From NCBI GenBank assembly GCA_011503125.2, contig WWBZ02000022.1, positions 186,001-250,000 of the forward strand: a DNA stretch of 64,000 nt, read 5' to 3'. A program made the translations under genes and the position numbers. Position 1 is the first letter of the stretch. Every line of letters starts with the position of its first letter. Shown in pieces: positions 44,047 to 55,693 of the stretch. Below the pieces are notes generated by a model. The model worked only from the letters and a program-made list of their open reading frames with translations, did not search any database and was not told where the DNA came from. This stretch comes from Botryosphaeria dothidea. Lineage: Eukaryota > Ascomycota > Dothideomycetes > Botryosphaeriales > Botryosphaeriaceae.

Positions 44047-46505
44047 TCATTCCATCGTATGAAGAGCTGCTGCTGCGTCTCTATGAGAGTTCGCTCCTAG
44101 GTCCATTGGCTGCGGCGCTCCTCCGTTTGGTGTAGCTTCCCGGCTAGGGCCTCTGCTGGGACTGCGACTCGGACTGGGGCTTGCTCTCCCTGTCGAAAGA
44201 TTGGAAAAGCTCGCAGACAGTCCAGGTTCGCCGTTGAAAGAGCTCTCATTAGCGCTCAGCTCCTGCCTCAGCGTTGTCCCGGTTGCTGGGTTCGCGCTTT
44301 CTACACCATACAGAACCGGGACTGTTCCAGCACCCTGTCCTGGGAAAGATCCGATACCAAGGTGGGCACCATTCATTTCCTCATCCTTGCGTCCAAATGC
44401 TTCAGCCCACCACCGCGTTTTCCTTGGGTCGGGCAGGAAAATGCGCTCCTTACCCCGGATCCTATCGTCCACCTCGGGATCGTACTTGTCATTCAGGAAC
44501 ATCTTCTTTCGGGCTAGGAAGAAGTCCCAGACACTCTGTGTACGGTCATGGGCCTTGTAAGTAACCCGTTCTTTCTCGTTATCGAACAAGAACGTGCCGT
44601 ATTGACATGAGTAGAGGTGGTAAAGCAAGCGCTTCAGGAAGCGATCGTTGAACTCGAACCGCGTGGGGTTCTGGTAGAGCAGCTGGTAGGTTGCATCCAA
44701 AAATTGGTGGAATACAGGACTGACTTCGTCCGTCTTAGTGACGTGCGCCTTGTCCGGGGGCTTAGACCCATTTGATCTCGGGCTTGGAGAATCTACTCTG
44801 GGATCACCTTCTGAATCCGCGAGAGATTCCCTGCTATCGTTTTTCTTGTTGCCAAAGAATCCTTTAGCACTTAGCAAGGCATTTTCGAAAGCATTAGCAC
44901 CAGCAGCGCTGGGGTTGGAGCTCGTATCGCTGCCCCCAATGCGCTCATTTTCAATCTCGAACCACTTGTCGCTGTTCATCAAGCCGGATCGCTGACGGAA
45001 TTGATGGCCAAAGGAAAGCCAGTCCTTCTCGATTAGAACGATGAATCCCTCAATGGTCCGGTAATATGGATCCAAGCACAACTGAGCCAGCGCACTAAGC
45101 TGGCTCGTGCGGTCCCAGCCATCGGAACAGTGAATGAGAACATGGGAATGGTCAATAGCTATCGCTTTTGCGCAGATTCTCGCTCCGTCCAAGATACCAG
45201 CGATGTGCTCCAACCATCCGCTCCTGGCAAGTTGCTCTCGGTTTGGAGACACGCTCAACATGTCGGTGTGCTTCAATGCATCTACAACCTTGTTCAGCGA
45301 GTTTCGCATGACGTGGATGTTGGCGATCCCCAAGTATGCTTTCGTGGCAGCGCCATAGTGGGCCATGTCTTCAGAACCTTTCCCGATCGCCGAATTAACC
45401 GTTGCGTTCAATCTTGGCCGAGCGTCCACGATCAAATTTTTCTGCTGGGCCCCGTACATCCGTTCCGCTTTTGTAGTAGGTTGTTGGGTGGCATTCGAGA
45501 TCATCTCATCCTCCGCCGCAGTGCCAGCTATCACGTATGAACTCTCTCCGCTAGTCGAAGGTAGGTTTTCGGTACTTGGCTCGGGGCTGCCGGAAGGTCT
45601 CGGCGTGGACGAGGGAGACGGTTGAAGAGAATCAGACTGCCATATTTCTCCATTCGGTCGAGATGTCGCGAAAATAGCAGCGATCAGCTTCTCGTCTTGG
45701 GGATTGCGTTTCCGTTGGAGGCCCGGGAGCGGTTGTGAGCTCCTCGTGATGGAGCAGTTGTTAATGGGATGGAGATACACAAGGGCAGGTATTCTAGCGC
45801 GCGAGCGGAAGTCCCTAGCGTATTTGAGCGTCATGTCGGAAATGACGGATGGCACTGCCAGAACTGAAGGATATGTCGCGGAGTACTGGACAAGTTAGCT
45901 GCAGTCTGCTACCAAAGCCATAGACCTTCTCTGACCTGGTAGTCATGGTTGATGTCCGATATCCTCCACCCTTTATCAGTGTCCTTTGCGCTGATGCCCA
46001 TGCGCTTAAACTCCCGCCTGGGATCGTAAAGTTTCCAGCCGCCGATGGCTTTCTCAGGCTCAGGCGACCTGTAAGAGAAAGCATACAGTTTCTCAACGCT
46101 TCCAACCTTACAAGTCAAACACCTTACAGTATCGTAGGCGTCGCGCGCTTCAGCTTCTTTGCGGAAATGAAGGGCGAAAAAAGTGAAATCGCGACACTGC
46201 ACACGGATAGCGGGCGGGGTATGCATGACAGATGGCGAAGGCCGGTAGGTACAGCGCGATATCATGGGATATGCAACCCACATCTCCTTCGGACGCGCGG
46301 GCGGAGCAGCTGAGGAGCCATCGACGGCGGGTTGGACGGGGTCATGGTATTTGAAGACAAGGTGGTGGAGCTGCAGGTGCAGCGTGCCTTCGACGCTGCG
46401 GCCGGTGCGCCAAAGGGTGACATTGTCGACCTGGAGGGCGATGAGTAGGCAACCGGTCGGCGATGCTCTTGGACGTACCTTGGAGACGCGAATCCTGCTG
46501 TCCAT
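44047..46505 (-). CDS. YMR1: Myotubularin-type phosphoinositide 3-phosphatase
   Basis: A 786-aa lipid phosphatase in exons 46505-46479, 46430-45936 and 45885-44047. Exon 1 encodes only nine residues (MDSRIRVSK) and joins to VDNVTLWRTGRSVEGTLHL, the start of the GRAM/PH-like lipid-binding domain. The phosphatase domain begins near SVISDMTLKYARDFRSRARIPALVY; the active site is IHCSDGWDRTSQ (C-x5-R, Cys near residue 430), intact and so predicted active. It should remove the 3-phosphate of PI3P and PI(3,5)P2 on endosomes and vacuole. A Ser/Pro-rich insert sits between the two parts, and the C-terminal 150 residues are disordered. Intron 1 is 48 nt and leaves the frame open if retained; intron 2 (50 nt) has CTAACTTGTCCAG. 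Confidence 0.94.
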
Positions 46506-47221
46506 GATGGGAATGCAAGCGGCCGCAGCCCCGCGACATGAACCGGCAGGGCGGTGCGGAAGGTGGTTTTCTCAAAGAAAAGATACTGCAAAAGGAGGAT
46601 GCCTCGGGCCCGCGGAAGTCAGGTGTCAGCTTGCAGCAGTCGTGGGTATCCGGCGGTCCTCAGCCTCAGGGAAGCTCCGGGGTGATGGTGGGTAGCGGGC
46701 AAATGACAGCATAGCGCACGCTCGTCGGGCCAAGACTCGACGCGGCGCCGGCTTGTGATATCGATACCGCCCCCTTGTGATGTGGGCCTGAGGCAGACAG
46801 TGCAAACTGCGTGGGCGTGCTTGCCGGCTTGCCCTTTCCAGCAGGGTCACACGTGCGGTGTCCGCAACGTGGCCATCGTAGAAGCAAATGAGGCTGCAGA
46901 TTTGCAAGCATGACAACTCACGGGTTCCTGTCAGCACCATCTAGTTTTCCGCGGACACGATGGAAAGCCATTCGGCGCGGGGAACCACAAGGGGAGCGGC
47001 AACGACTTCTCTCATGGGACCCGGCGCCGGGTAAAGTGCGGCGGGAGCAAGCGCGCGCACGGGCCCGAGTCTTCGCACACCAGCATACTAACCTCCGAAA
47101 ATTGGTTTTGTGCGCACCTCGACGCCGCGACTCTCCACCAACGGACGACAACCCGACCGACCTCTATAGCCCCGATTCTACCCGCCAGGCGTAGAATCAT
47201 CCTCAGTCCATCACAGTCAAC
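46506..47221. other. Divergent promoter of YMR1 and uS3 genes
   Basis: A 716-bp region between divergent starts. No gene is supported; it must hold the strong promoter of the ribosomal protein gene. Confidence 0.55.
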
Positions 47222-48303
47222 ATGGCCGCCGCCGCCGGTTCCCAGATGTATGTCGCCTCATGCCCACTGCTGTGCCGATAACCACCAGCGCACTCGCTAA
47301 CAACTTCACAGCTCCAAGAGGAGAAAGTTCGTCGCTGGTACGGTCCCATTCCTTTTATTTTCTTGCACAAGTGCTGTGGGTGGATGGGTTGGCGCGCCTG
47401 GGGGCGTATGGAATTTGTCTGCCGGACGAGCACGCGGAGCGGGGAGGAATCAACGAAGTAATTGGAGGCTGGACAACAGGCGCTGACATTTTTGCGCTGC
47501 AGATGGTGTCTTCTACGCCGAGCTGAACGAGTTCTTCCAGCGCGAGCTCGCTGAGGAGGGTTACTCTGGCGTCGAGGTCCGCGTCACGCCCACCGTCACC
47601 GACATCATCATCCGCGCCACCCACACCCAGGAGGTTCTTGGTGAGCAGGGTCGCCGCATCCGCGAGCTCACCTCTCTCATCCAGAAGCGCTTCAAGTTCC
47701 CCGAGAACTCCGTCTCCCTCTATGCCGCCAAGGTCTCCAACCGTGGTCTCTCCGCTGTCGCTCAGTGCGAGTCTCTGAGGTACAAGCTTCTCAACGGTCT
47801 TGCCGTCAGGAGGGCATGCTACGGTGTCCTGCGCTTCATCATGGAGTCTGGCGCTAAGGGTTGTGAGGTCGTCGTCTCCGGCAAGCTGAGGGCCGCTCGT
47901 GCCAAGTCCATGAAGTTCACTGTACGTCGAATAGATTACCGGAAAATACACAAGTAAGCGTACTAACAATGCCTAGGACGGCTTCATGATCCACTCCGGC
48001 CAGCCCGCTCACGACTTCATCGACACTGCCACCCGCCACGTTCTCCTCCGCCAGGGTGTCCTTGGTATCAAGGTCAAGATCATGCGCGGCTCCGACCCTG
48101 AGGGCAAGGCCGGCCCCCAGAAGTCCCTCCCTGACTCCGTCACCATCATCGAGCCCAAGGAGGAGCAGCCCATCGTCCAGCCCATGTCGCAGGACTACGG
48201 TGCCAAGGCTATTGCCGCCCAGCAGGCCGCTGAGCAGCAGAGGTTGGCCGAGCAGGCCGAGCAGGAGGGCCAGGAGGCCCCTGCTGAGTTCGCCCAGGAG
48301 TAA
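47222..48303 (+). CDS. RPS3: 40S ribosomal protein S3 (uS3)
   Basis: Small-subunit protein at the mRNA entry channel, 265 aa. Four exons: 47222-47247, 47312-47337, 47503-47921 and 47977-48303. The first two exons are only 26 nt each and encode [18 protein letters not shown] together with the join to the third. The KH domain contains [60 protein letters not shown] and [10 protein letters not shown] are invariant blocks. The C-terminal tail is Gln/Glu/Ala-rich, as in other fungi. Short exons with a longer second intron (165 nt) are typical of fungal uS3. Confidence 0.97.
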
Positions 48304-51300
48304 GATCGTTCAAAAAGAGGACCGGGCGGTCAGGGTAGCGCGTGTGGGAAGGTCGATTTTCTGCATTTCACGACGTTTGGTCACGGAGTCATCTGATTAT
48401 TTCCTGTGAGCCAACAAAAATAATGGCTTTCTTCAGACTTACGGACCATGGGTGAATGGAAAAGATTTCAACCAAGCAAACAATGTCATGCTTGATACCT
48501 CATTCAATGTTCTAGAGCCAGATGCTATTGTGTGCCAATTGCCTCTAACTTTACAGGAAACGCCGCCATATCTAAACGCAACCTAAGAAGCAGGAGATGT
48601 CGGGCAGGGAAGATCACACAAGCGGACTTCATTAGAGAGAATTGCCATGCTGGACATATTTCACCCAAGATCCGTGCAGTTATGATTCGAAAAGATGACG
48701 TAGACGGAAAGAATTGGCACTACCATACTTTTTGCGTCAACAGTTATTAATTTGAGGAGCTACTAGGACGGGCCAGTTTCAACTGTAGCTGTCTTCTCAC
48801 TAACCTTGCGTATATAAAGTCGGAAAATAGAGGTCCTTTCATCGTCTCGCCTGAAGAAGCTCGGTGGTGTTGGGGCGTGTTCCATAATAACCTATGATTA
48901 GCTAAGGGCAGCCTCGAGTGGGTACGGGGCTCGAGGCATACTAGAAACAGGCGCTTTATAGTCCCTAAAGTCTGTCCCATCAAGATGTCATGCTGAAATA
49001 TGCATTGTCTGATGGTTTTGCTCTTTTTATTTTCTTTACGCCCATCTCACCTCGTTTTGAGCTTTCCTCGCGCCGGAGAGGTTGCTTCCATCGCTGTCTT
49101 TTTCGTCTATTTTTTTTGTCGGCTTGACCTCACCGGCTTTTTACGGAAGGTCCCCTCGGAAGATCTCGTCCACCTAATATCTTACTACTCGAACTTGCAT
49201 GGCTTAATGCTAACATTAAGTACGAGGAGCCGCGTCTTTCGGTAAGATTAAATAATGCTGTCTAGTTAATGTCCGAGCTGATTGCGATGAGCATGTTAAG
49301 CGATCAACGTTACGCTCGGTGTTACAGTAAATGTTTCTGACATGTATTTATCATGCTATGCAACTGGTTGGTCCGTGGGTCTTAAGAAACACCAAACGAA
49401 GTTTCCCAGTAATACGTTGGCTTCTATTGAGCAAGACGCACCTTACCACACTACAGTCGGTCTCAGAGCCGCATCCACTTCTTCGTGGGCCGTTTATGGA
49501 TCTAGAGCAAGGACCGTTCTTAAGGTAGTAAATCACGAGCGCTCAAGCATGATATTGTTGCTCCTGCACTTTAAAAGAACGCCTCATCCTGGGCTTCACA
49601 AGCGTCACTGCAATCACTGTCACTTCAGGAAAGTAAATCAGCAGCATAGAGTCAAATGTTGGAGTACACCACTCAAGCTTGATGTGCAGACTACTCGGAC
49701 GGTTGTTCAATGGCACTGCCGAAGGCTCAAGTTTCAGACTGTCCTTCTTGGCCACCTCACAGAGATCCTATGTTGTTTCCATGGCGCTGAACCCTTTTGC
49801 ACTCTGAAATAGGATGGGGAACCGCCCTCCCAGTGCCCTCCCAATCAATGAGATATTAGTCTTCCATTTCAGCGATTCACACAATGCGAATCTGTGAAGT
49901 CGATTCCATGTGGTCTAGAAGGCTCGTTCTACCAATTTAAGTACTAGTTTGAGTTAGGCGAGTTGATGCATCTCTGTACCGTCGGCAGCTTCGCCCCGTG
50001 CCTGGTTGGTACATACGCTAATGACACACTTCAGCACGCGGCTAACAGCTTGACAGTTCTCCTTTGCGGCTCTCACCAAGGTCACAGCTGTGAAAAAAAA
50101 ATTCCAGCGGTTGCATTAGATCAAATGGTAAAGTCTCCGCGATACTATTCCGCGTGATTGTGTTTCTGATAGGTCCTGCTCCACATTTCTCACGCCCTCT
50201 TTTCGCTGGTCACCGCAAAGACTCGGGCTTCTTTTATGCATCTGGCAGTCAGTGTCAACAAGACATGCTGAAGCTCATTATTCAGTAGCATCGTTGCACA
50301 TCCCGGTCGTAATGAGTTGCCGTAGCGCGGATGCGACATGGAAACGAAACATACCTGGATGCTCGATAGCGACCGATTGCCCAGGCCAAGCGTATTGCCA
50401 CTGGATCGATGCAGCCGAAAACAGCGGACGGGTCTCCTGTATATTGGCGAGGCCGTGTCTCGAGGATTGCTTCCATTCAAGGCCGGAGGACTTCTGGAGT
50501 CCGGTCAATCAGTGTCGTGCCTGGTACACAGGAGTTTTCCGTCAAATATTGTGGCGTAGGCGGCGTCTGGGTGGCACAAATGCAATGAATCGTGCTCTCT
50601 CGCCAGATACTGCTCATTCTTCAGTGCTTCAAACCTGTCATATGAATTGAATATGAGATCAGAGCTGCTACGTTACAGCCGTTTCGCAAGATGCTCCCAA
50701 AAAAAAAGAACAATGTTGAAGAGGTCTTCAATAGAAAGCCTTCGTCGGGCCAGCGGCTCGGCGACCAATCGAACGGAGTTTTGGTTAGAGGAACCGCGCC
50801 GCATTTGAAAAGCCACCACCGAGGTCCCACCAATACGCAGAGGTCTAGACCATGCGATGCATTCCCATATTGCCGGCTCTTCTTCCAATTGCCCTTTGTG
50901 GAATACTCGGCTTACCAAAAGTCTTGGCGTCTCCAGGGTCACGGCAAACGCGGTCCGACAGGCAAGAGGTCAAGATCCTTCGCCTAGAAACAGATGGAGG
51001 ATCCCTTGGTTTGCTGCTATGAATGCATCTGCTGGATGCGGTAGTATGTAAAAGACGCGCGTCGTCCTCGTGTTGTTGACTTTGAGCGACCAGCACTAGC
51101 AGCATGGATAATAAGGATCAACGGGTAACGTGACGTTGGCCATCCCGTAGCCAAGAAAGGATTAGAAAAAGCTACAAGCGCAACAAACAGGGATGAGAAA
51201 GAGTTTTGTAAGTCGATGATGTGATCGTTTTTCGTTGCTTGTTTCCCCGCCCGTGGGGCTGTGATTTGCAAGGCTGCCAGCTGCCGGAAAGGAGAGCTTG

Positions 51301-54300
51301 TGTTGCTATGAATAGAAATCGATAGTTCTGACTTCTTCGAAGGAACGACGTTGGAATGACGAGGAAAGGAACGGTGGCAGAAAGAAAGGAGAGGTGGAAA
51401 TGCGAAAGTCCTTTTAGTCGTACAACTATTGAGGGATTCCTTTGATCCGCGTGAGGATCAGGCTTTCGAGGCGTGCGTTTGGGCCAAGTCAAGCGGTCAC
51501 ACCCTTTCGGCAAAGGGTTGGCGTCCATTTCAGGGCGCGCATCGCTGCTCTGGATGTTCGCTGACGATTTTCGCTGTGGCTGGTGTAGGCTTCCCAATGA
51601 ATCATGGTGATTTGCAGGTTTTGAGGATCCCGAAGTATCAACTTCAGACTTCATCCTTCAACAGATATCAGCTCCATAGGCGTAGCATGGTGTCTTTCTA
51701 TTTCCCCCCCTTTTCCGATACATTTCCAGTATGGCAGAGAGAGAGCAGGATCTGTATAACGACGGTTTCTTCTTTCTACAAAAAGAAAAGGAAAAAAGCG
51801 CGACTCTGAAAATATAAGCTGTCACCACCACCACCGAGGGACGCTTCTTCCATGTGGACCGGGATCCGGGCCTATTTGTACTGTTCTCGCGTCTGCTATA
51901 CACGGTCCTTCGTTTACACTGATCGCCTGCTCCGTGTCTGCACCGTGGAGTCTGTATACGAAGATCGCCCGTTCCGTCAAGGGATTTGCGTCAAAGATCG
52001 TGAAGATAGGATCAGCTCGTATATGCGGGTCAACGGCCACGGCTACACCTCTAGCTGCCGCGATACGAAGGGGTGCGGGCTAAGATACGAGATGGTATCC
52101 GCGCTTCTGAGTTCCTGTGCGCAACGTTAAACTGAACGACATGCGAGGTAGTCCATCTCTTCAAAGTTGACGAAGCCGTGTTCCCCAGGCTGTCTTGCGA
52201 TGGTTGACATAGACCAGGATCATGTGCGGTGTTTTGAAACGGATAAAGCAACGGCCAGTCGTATATAAATATCATGCGGCACGTGCTTCTCATCCAGCAA
52301 CGTGGAGGCGCCGGGCGCACAAAAATCGAGCGATGCGTCGTTTATAAGGGAAAGATCAATGAATGTGGCGTCGTTAAGTTCCGTGAGGTTCGACATGCGG
52401 GAATTTCGTGTAGTTGTGGACAAACCACCGTCGGGGCCAATGGATATATTGCACAAATCTTGGCTGGCGACCTGAAACGCAGCACATAGCGGTGAGGTCT
52501 GTTGGCGTTCGTATATGGAAATGCAGGCAACGCGTACAAGTTTGCGAAAGGGAAGGCGTGACTGCTGATTGTGACTGGTGCGCGATTGCGTGCGATGGTG
52601 AGAATGCTTGGTTGAGGAAACACTGCTGTCTGGTTAGGCGACTGTTAAGCAATGCTATACCTCAGCCTTCTAGGGCAAGCTTGTCTACTTTCGTTCGGGG
52701 ACTCTGGGCTCGAAGGTTCGTGGAGCCCCCTCGTATCGCGGGTCGCTCGAACCACGGAAGTCCGTGTCATCTCGGTTCAACCTGGGCGGCCGACTGGCGC
52801 ATGTGTGGCGTCGCGAGACGTTTTGCCAAGCAGAGTCTTAAATACACTTGACAGAGGCAGGATCGAGGGGAGGTCTTTGTGGGAGCTTGTGCTCTGGGAG
52901 TGGAAGTAACGAGGACAATGCGGCTGGGAGGAATGGTTTGAAGGAAGTGGGATAGGAAAGAGTGGCGGCTATCTCAGGAAACAGACAGTGGCCGATTCAT
53001 GCAGGCAATAATCTGCGGCTAGAACGCGTCACCCGTGCCATCGACCATGCCGTGATCCCGTTGTTCTCCCGCGCTCTCCAACACGGTGAGCGCGATTGGG
53101 CCGTCGCTTCTGACAGTGACAGAAGTGATGTTCAGAGATAGCGGGACCAGACTGAATGGCGGCCGGTGAATGAAATCATGGCTCATCTCGGTACACACGA
53201 ATAGAAGAGCGCAAGAGATCGACTGCCAACACTGGTCGGGCCGTGGCCATGTGGGCGGCCATTTGGCACCGTCACTCCCTCGCCACAGATGGCTGAAATT
53301 GAGGCGCAGAGGACAGGCCGGACATTTGTTACTGGAAGCGTGCAGGCAGTCGAGAATGGGGAAACACCCATGATCGGTGCTACTCGCGGCGGAGGGCAGG
53401 CTTGCACGCAAAGGGGAGCAGCGACTGGGAGGCGGCAGGGAAGCAGCAGGGCGTGCGGCGGGCGAGAGTAAGGAGTCAGGAGGAAGGGATCCCGCGGATT
53501 CTCGAACTCAGGCTGTGGCTGCCGCCATGCAATCAGTATCGATATGACCCCGCCTTTTGCGGCCGCGGGAAACGCAGCCAGGCGCCGAAGCGGCGTCGGG
53601 CCTTGGTCCTGATGCAGCGCGAGCGCTCCTGTGTCGATGGCGCGGGAAATGAAGGCCACAGCAGAGGGCACGGCGAGTCAGCGCACTGAGCAGCAGGCAG
53701 AGGGCGACCCATTTCCTCCGACGGTGGGCGCCACTGACGGCGAGGGCGACGACCGCGGGCTTGGGCGGCGCCCAGCGCGAGCACGCAAGAGACTCCACGA
53801 GGCGACGACGGCGATGACGATGTTTCGAAAAGGGTTTTCCAGGTCGCGCACATCGCAGGCCGGCTAGGCCGAAGCCAGGTGACAGGGCGCTGAGCCTCGC
53901 GCGGCCCCAGTTTATATGAAGATCTCCACCCATGGTGAAACGCAGAGCTGGCGCCGCCGGCCAGCGCACGCGCTGCGGAGGAAATAAGCGTAAAAAAAGC
54001 CGGCGAGTGGGATGGGCGCCGGCGCCGGCGCAGCGAGGTGATGCAGCGCAGCGTGGAGCTAGATGAGCATCGGCATTTCAGCAATGCAGGCCGGCGAGCA
54101 CTGTGTGCTGGGAACGCAAGCATCGCCCAGCCCGGCGCCAAGGCAGTGCCCCTGACGCTATGCCCCGAAGCGTCGCCGCGCTGCCCTCGCCCGCCGTCAC
54201 CGCCCTCCACCCTCCACCACGCCTTGCGCCCACAGCATGCAGGAACCCGGCGCCGCCAGCAAATCACACGCCGCTGCCGGCCCCAACGGCGCCCTCTTGC

Positions 54301-54827
54301 GCCAGCGCGCAGCCACTCAGAAGCTGCCGCCCGCACCAGCCGCGCCAGCGCCCTCCCAATGTCTCTCCGAGCCCGTTCCACGGCCAGCCGCCGCCGGCCA
54401 GACGCGCTGTCAGGCTGAGCCCGGTCCGCGCGCGCGCTGCCCGCAACGTGCCGCTGTTGGTCAATGGGCGACCGGGGTGCTGCGTCCGATACGAGGGGGC
54501 CCTGGCGGGAGACCTGCTCAGTTGAGGCTGGCGCCAGGGGAACAGTCCACTGCCTGTGCGAGTCGTCGATCTGCTGGGCGGCGGCCTCGCACTGCGAGCG
54601 GTCCGCGCTACCGGCTGCCATTAATCTCCCGCTCACATATACAAGCTCTCCGCCGCCCGCTGGTCCATCTTCTCTTCTCTCCACGCTCAAAGCTCACAGT
54701 CCTACGACAATAATCACTCTTGACTTCGGTCGTCCATTCTTTCGAGAACACACTCTCTCTTCCCACTACCCGAAGCTTTAAGCCCACCTTCTACCCGTTT
54801 CTTTCCAGAACAACTTCCACCGTCAAA
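48304..54827. other. 6.5-kb gene-poor interval
   Basis: The longest stretch without a recognisable gene. The first 5 kb are near average or slightly AT-rich with only short frames (for example 50252-50650 and 51852-52130 on the plus strand), none with a recognisable domain or splice-supported extension. From about 53 kb the base composition turns very GC-rich and gives long arginine/alanine-rich frames on both strands, which I read as chance. I see no terminal repeats, transposase, reverse transcriptase or tRNA. The last part is the promoter and leader of the GPI-anchored protein. Confidence 0.5.
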
Positions 54828-55693
54828 ATGAAGGCCTTCACCGTTGCTGCTATCTTCGGCGCCGCTGCCCTGGCTGCCCCCAACCCCGACAAGACCGTCT
54901 ACCAGACCGAGGAGGTCACCATCACCTCCTGCGGCCCCGAGGTCACCAACTGCCCGGCCTCTTCCACCGCCACCCCCGCTGTCAGCACCCCGGTTGCCTC
55001 CGTCCCCGCCTCCTCCGACGTTGAGGGCGCTACCTCCGCCCCCTCGGGCCCCGTTGGCACTCCGGTCTACAGCACCTCGACCGTCTACTCCACCCTCGTC
55101 TCCTCCGGCTCCGAGGGCGTTGTCACCCAGACCGTCGCCATCTCCACCACCATCTGCCCGGTCACCGCCACCGAGACCCCCGGTGCTCCCGCTGGTACTC
55201 CCAGCGCCCCCGCCAGCTCTGGTGTTGAGGGTGGTGTCCCGAGCCCCAGCGCTCCGGCCGGTACTCCCGGCTACGGTGCTCCCCCGGCTGCCGGCACTCC
55301 CTCTGCCCCCGCCAGCTCTGGTGTTGAGGGCTCCGTTCCCAGCCCCAGCGTTCCGGCCGGAGGTTCGTCTACTAACACCTGCGCACCCATCATTTCGACC
55401 AGCACGATTTACATTACTCCAGGTGTTCCTTCCCAGCCCGCTGGCACTGGCTACGTCCCCTACCCGACTGGTGGCCCGTACGCCTCCACTCCCGTTGCCG
55501 GCACTCCTGGGTAAGTACTTGTCTTCAGACCAATGACGGCCAATTGCTAACGTCACGCAGTGTCCCGGTTACCCCCACCACCCCTGCTGGCACTCCTGGC
55601 GCCACTCCTCCCTCTTACACCGGCGCCGCCAACGCTCTGAACGCCGCTGGTGCCTTCGCCGGTTTCGGTGCTTTCGCCGCCTTCTTCTTGTAA
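54828..55693 (+). CDS. Secreted GPI-anchored Ser/Thr/Pro-rich wall protein with repeats
   Basis: A 271-aa protein in exons 54828-55510 and 55561-55693 (50-nt intron with GTAAGT and TGCTAAC). The signal peptide MKAFTVAAIFGAAALA is followed by likely cleavage before APNPDK. The mature part is rich in Ser, Thr, Pro, Ala and Gly, contains VYSTSTVYSTLVSSGSEGVVTQTVAI and CP-x-TATETPGAP elements seen in fungal wall proteins, and carries a repeated 33-residue unit. The end, TGAANALNAAGAFAGFGAFAAFFL, is a GPI-attachment signal: small residues then a hydrophobic tail running to the stop. Expected to be heavily O-glycosylated and linked to the plasma membrane or wall. No catalytic domain. Confidence 0.88.
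55194..55362 (+). repeat. Direct 99-bp coding repeat in the wall protein gene
   Basis: Two copies of a segment encoding GTPSAPASSGVEG(G/S)VPSPS(A/V)PAG lie with equivalent bases 99 bp apart (for example the GCCAGCTCTGGTGTTGAGGG block at 55212 and 55311). The unit is 33 codons, so the frame is kept. Confidence 0.85.

Noticed and set aside
53533..54690. 385-codon minus-strand frame upstream of the wall protein gene
   Set aside because: Arg/Ala/Ser-rich low-complexity translation in very GC-rich DNA with equally long frames on the other strand.
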